A stretch of DNA of 64,000 nucleotides from NCBI RefSeq assembly GCF_000166395.1, contig NC_014655.1:3162001-3226000 (forward strand), read 5' to 3'. Below the pieces are notes generated by a model, which was not told where the DNA came from, searched no databases, and saw only the letters and a program-made list of their open reading frames with translations. This stretch comes from Leadbetterella byssophila DSM 17132. Its GTDB lineage: Bacteria > Bacteroidota > Bacteroidia > Cytophagales > Spirosomataceae. Position numbers and translations under genes: made by a program. The stretch's first letter is position 1. The number at the start of each line of letters is the position of its first letter. Below are positions 62,649-64,000 of the stretch, piece by piece.

Positions 62649-63784
62649 GCGGTGAATATTCTTTGAAGGATCTGGATAGCTTGACGGATTTCCTCTTCTG
62701 TAGTGAATCTACTGAAAGAGAAGCGGACATTCGCCCTTCCTCCGTCTACATTTAGGGCATTCAAAACATGTGAACCCTGGTTCGTTCCACTTGAGCAGGC
62801 ACTACCTCCAGAGCAAGAGATTCCTTCGATGTCCAGGTTGAACAGGAGCATTTCATTATCCGGATGCTCAGGGAAGCTCACGTTTAATACTGTGTATAAG
62901 CTGTTCTCTACATCTGCTGACCTACCGTTAAACTGTACGCCCGGAATCTTGTCTTTTAGCTCTTGGATCATTAGGGCCTTGATTCCTTTCACGTGTCTTT
63001 GATGCTCTTGTAGTTCCGCATTGGCCAGCTCTAAAGCTTTTGCTAAGCCTATGATGCCGTAAAGGTTTTCTGTACCTCCACGCATGTTTCTTTCTTGAGC
63101 TCCTCCATGTATGAAAGGAGAGATGCGGTGGTTAGCGTTGATGTATAAGAAACCTACACCTTTTGGGCCATGGAACTTGTGCGCAGCACCTACGATAAAA
63201 TCCACCGGAAGCGTTTGAAGGTCAAAAGCATAATGACCCATGGTCTGTACGGTATCAGAGTGGAAAAGAGCGTTATACTCTCTGGCTATTTCACCTACTT
63301 TGTGCAGGTCTAGAAGGTTAGCAATTTCATTATTACCGTGCATCAAGGAAATCATGCTATTGGGCTCATTTTCCAGGATGGCTGGCAAAGAGTCAATGTC
63401 CAGAACGCCTTGTGAATCATTCTCTAGGAAGGTAACTTTGATTTTCCCTGCGTGTTCCAGATGTTCCAAAGTATGTAGAACGGCGTGGTGCTCTAATCTG
63501 CTGGAAACTATATGTTTAATGCCCAAAGTTGCTACGCTTTGAGATATAGCCGTGTTATCTGCTTCTGTACCACCTGAAGTAAAGAAGATCTCTCCCGGTG
63601 AAGTATTTAAAAGCGAGGCCACGGTCTTTCGAGCGTTCTCTATCGCACTTTTAACCTTTCTACCATGGGAATGGATAGAAGATGGGTTGCCAAAAAAATC
63701 AGTAAGATAAGGCATCATTACTTCTAAGACCGCGGGATCAATGGGCGTAGTTGCCGCATTATCAAGATAAATCTTCTTTGTCAT
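62645..63784 (-). CDS. Cysteine desulfurase (NifS/IscS type)
   Basis: PLP enzyme that takes sulfur from cysteine for iron-sulfur clusters and tRNA thiolation. Read from ATG 63784 (MTKKIYLDNAATTPIDP, 379 residues); a TTG four codons upstream is the alternative. PLP Lys203 is in GAAHKFHGPKG, cofactor-binding residues are in TSGGTEADN and SRLEHHAV, and the mobile active-site Cys330 in SGGSACSSG. It converges on glycogen synthase with a 4-bp overlap. IscU/IscA genes are not adjacent. Confidence 0.93.
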   Translation of the reverse strand: MTKKIYLDNAATTPIDPAVLEVMMPYLTDFFGNPSSIHSHGRKVKSAIENARKTVASLLNTSPGEIFFTSGGTEADNTAISQSVATLGIKHIVSSRLEHHAVLHTLEHLEHAGKIKVTFLENDSQGVLDIDSLPAILENEPNSMISLMHGNNEIANLLDLHKVGEIAREYNALFHSDTVQTMGHYAFDLQTLPVDFIVGAAHKFHGPKGVGFLYINANHRISPFIHGGAQERNMRGGTENLYGIIGLAKALELANAELQEHQRHVKGIKALMIQELKDKIPGVQFNGRSADVENSLYTVLNVSFPEHPDNEMLLFNLDIEGISCSGGSACSSGTNQGSHVLNALNVDGGRANVRFSFSRFTTEEEIRQAIQILQRIFTA

Positions 63785-63845
63785 GCTTCTTTTCAAGTGG
63801 ATTGCAAAGTTAGGAAACAGTTTGAGAAGATGCTTGTTATGCGAA

Positions 63846-63880
63846 CAAAAAAAAGCTTGCAGTCCTAAGACCGCAAGCTT
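63846..63880 (-). terminator. Terminator of the partial gene at the right edge
   Basis: AAGCTTGC (63853-63860) pairs with GCAAGCTT (63873-63880), with additional AGTC/GGTC-like inner pairing; on the minus strand a T-run (complement of 63846-63854) follows. Confidence 0.85.
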
Positions 63881-63900
63881 GAGTTTACGTATAGTTAGGG

Positions 63901-64000
63901 TTAATATTTCGCTGGAGTGCCTTCTTTTGGAGTAGTTTTCTTAATGAAATCTCTCAAATCATCATTAGCTTGAATTAAGTCTTCTTTACGTAAATACATC
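63901..64000 (-). CDS. 3' end of an unidentified gene (partial)
   Basis: Open minus-strand frame entering from beyond the window and ending at TAA (63901-63903). The visible C-terminal residues read MYLRKEDLIQANDDLRDF and then IKKTTPKEGTPAKY. The terminator immediately downstream supports a real gene end. Too short to assign. Confidence 0.7.
   Translation of the reverse strand, partial: MYLRKEDLIQANDDLRDFIKKTTPKEGTPAKY

Overview
The window is chromosomal DNA from a Gram-negative member of the Bacteroidota, probably a Cytophagales/Spirosomaceae-type bacterium (the order is inference from gene content). The evidence is: promoters of the Bacteroidota form TTG-N19/20-TAnnTTTG upstream of several genes; a fused SecDF; a type IX secretion sorting domain; a GLPGLI-family protein; a carboxypeptidase-regulatory-domain outer-membrane receptor; a GldA-like ABC ATPase; an inverting-order FadN/FadA pair; and a GT3 glycogen synthase. 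The base composition is AT-rich. No CRISPR array, rRNA operon, intact insertion sequence or prophage was seen.

Layout. 1-2.7 kb: terC, an acyltransferase and gatC overlap in one operon and converge on oxyR. 2.7-5.0 kb: oxyR and katG diverge from a shared regulatory region, a peroxide-stress module. 5.1-9.1 kb: secDF and two small exported proteins, one a collagen-like lipoprotein. 9.2-17.7 kb: YigZ-type protein, mreB with its own terminator, mreC-mreD-serine hydrolase-acyltransferase, ftsK and a LolA-like carrier; this is a cell-envelope, shape and division block. 17.7-21.6 kb: a divergent pair of secreted carbohydrate enzymes (SGNH esterase with a T9SS tail; DUF4091 protein). 21.6-25.3 kb: fadN-fadA beta-oxidation operon with a palindromic operator on its promoter. 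25.4-27.8 kb: a solenoid-repeat exported protein and ilvA. 27.8-33.9 kb: a four-gene unit of outer-membrane barrel, GLPGLI protein, histidine kinase and response regulator. 33.9-35.7 kb: an ECF sigma factor translationally coupled to an anti-sigma-like protein that ends in an outer-membrane barrel.

35.8-46.7 kb: ribD, purH, an APC permease, cupin, GNAT, era and an LtaS-like sulfatase, tandem tRNA-Val genes, a DEAD-box helicase coupled to an RRM protein, and a GldA-like ATPase. 46.7-49.8 kb: a second collagen-like lipoprotein, then a MazG-like NTPase, YggS, DUF423 and menB in a tightly packed operon. 49.9-52.9 kb: a translation block rplM-rpsI-rpsB-tsf with a structured leader in front of rplM. 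52.9-58.7 kb: Crp-type regulator, exported protein, DoxX, ruvB, a Wzi/RemB-like outer-membrane protein and ispH. 58.7-60.8 kb: a small protein, tRNA-Asn and a low-GC, gene-poor stretch holding an HNH nuclease, the best candidate for recently acquired DNA. 60.8-64 kb: GT3 glycogen synthase, cysteine desulfurase, and the 3' end of an unidentified gene running off the window.

Most of the window is ordinary housekeeping DNA. The least routine parts are the 27.8-35.7 kb envelope-signalling block, the fadNA operator, the rplM leader, the mreB terminator and the AT-rich segment beside tRNA-Asn.
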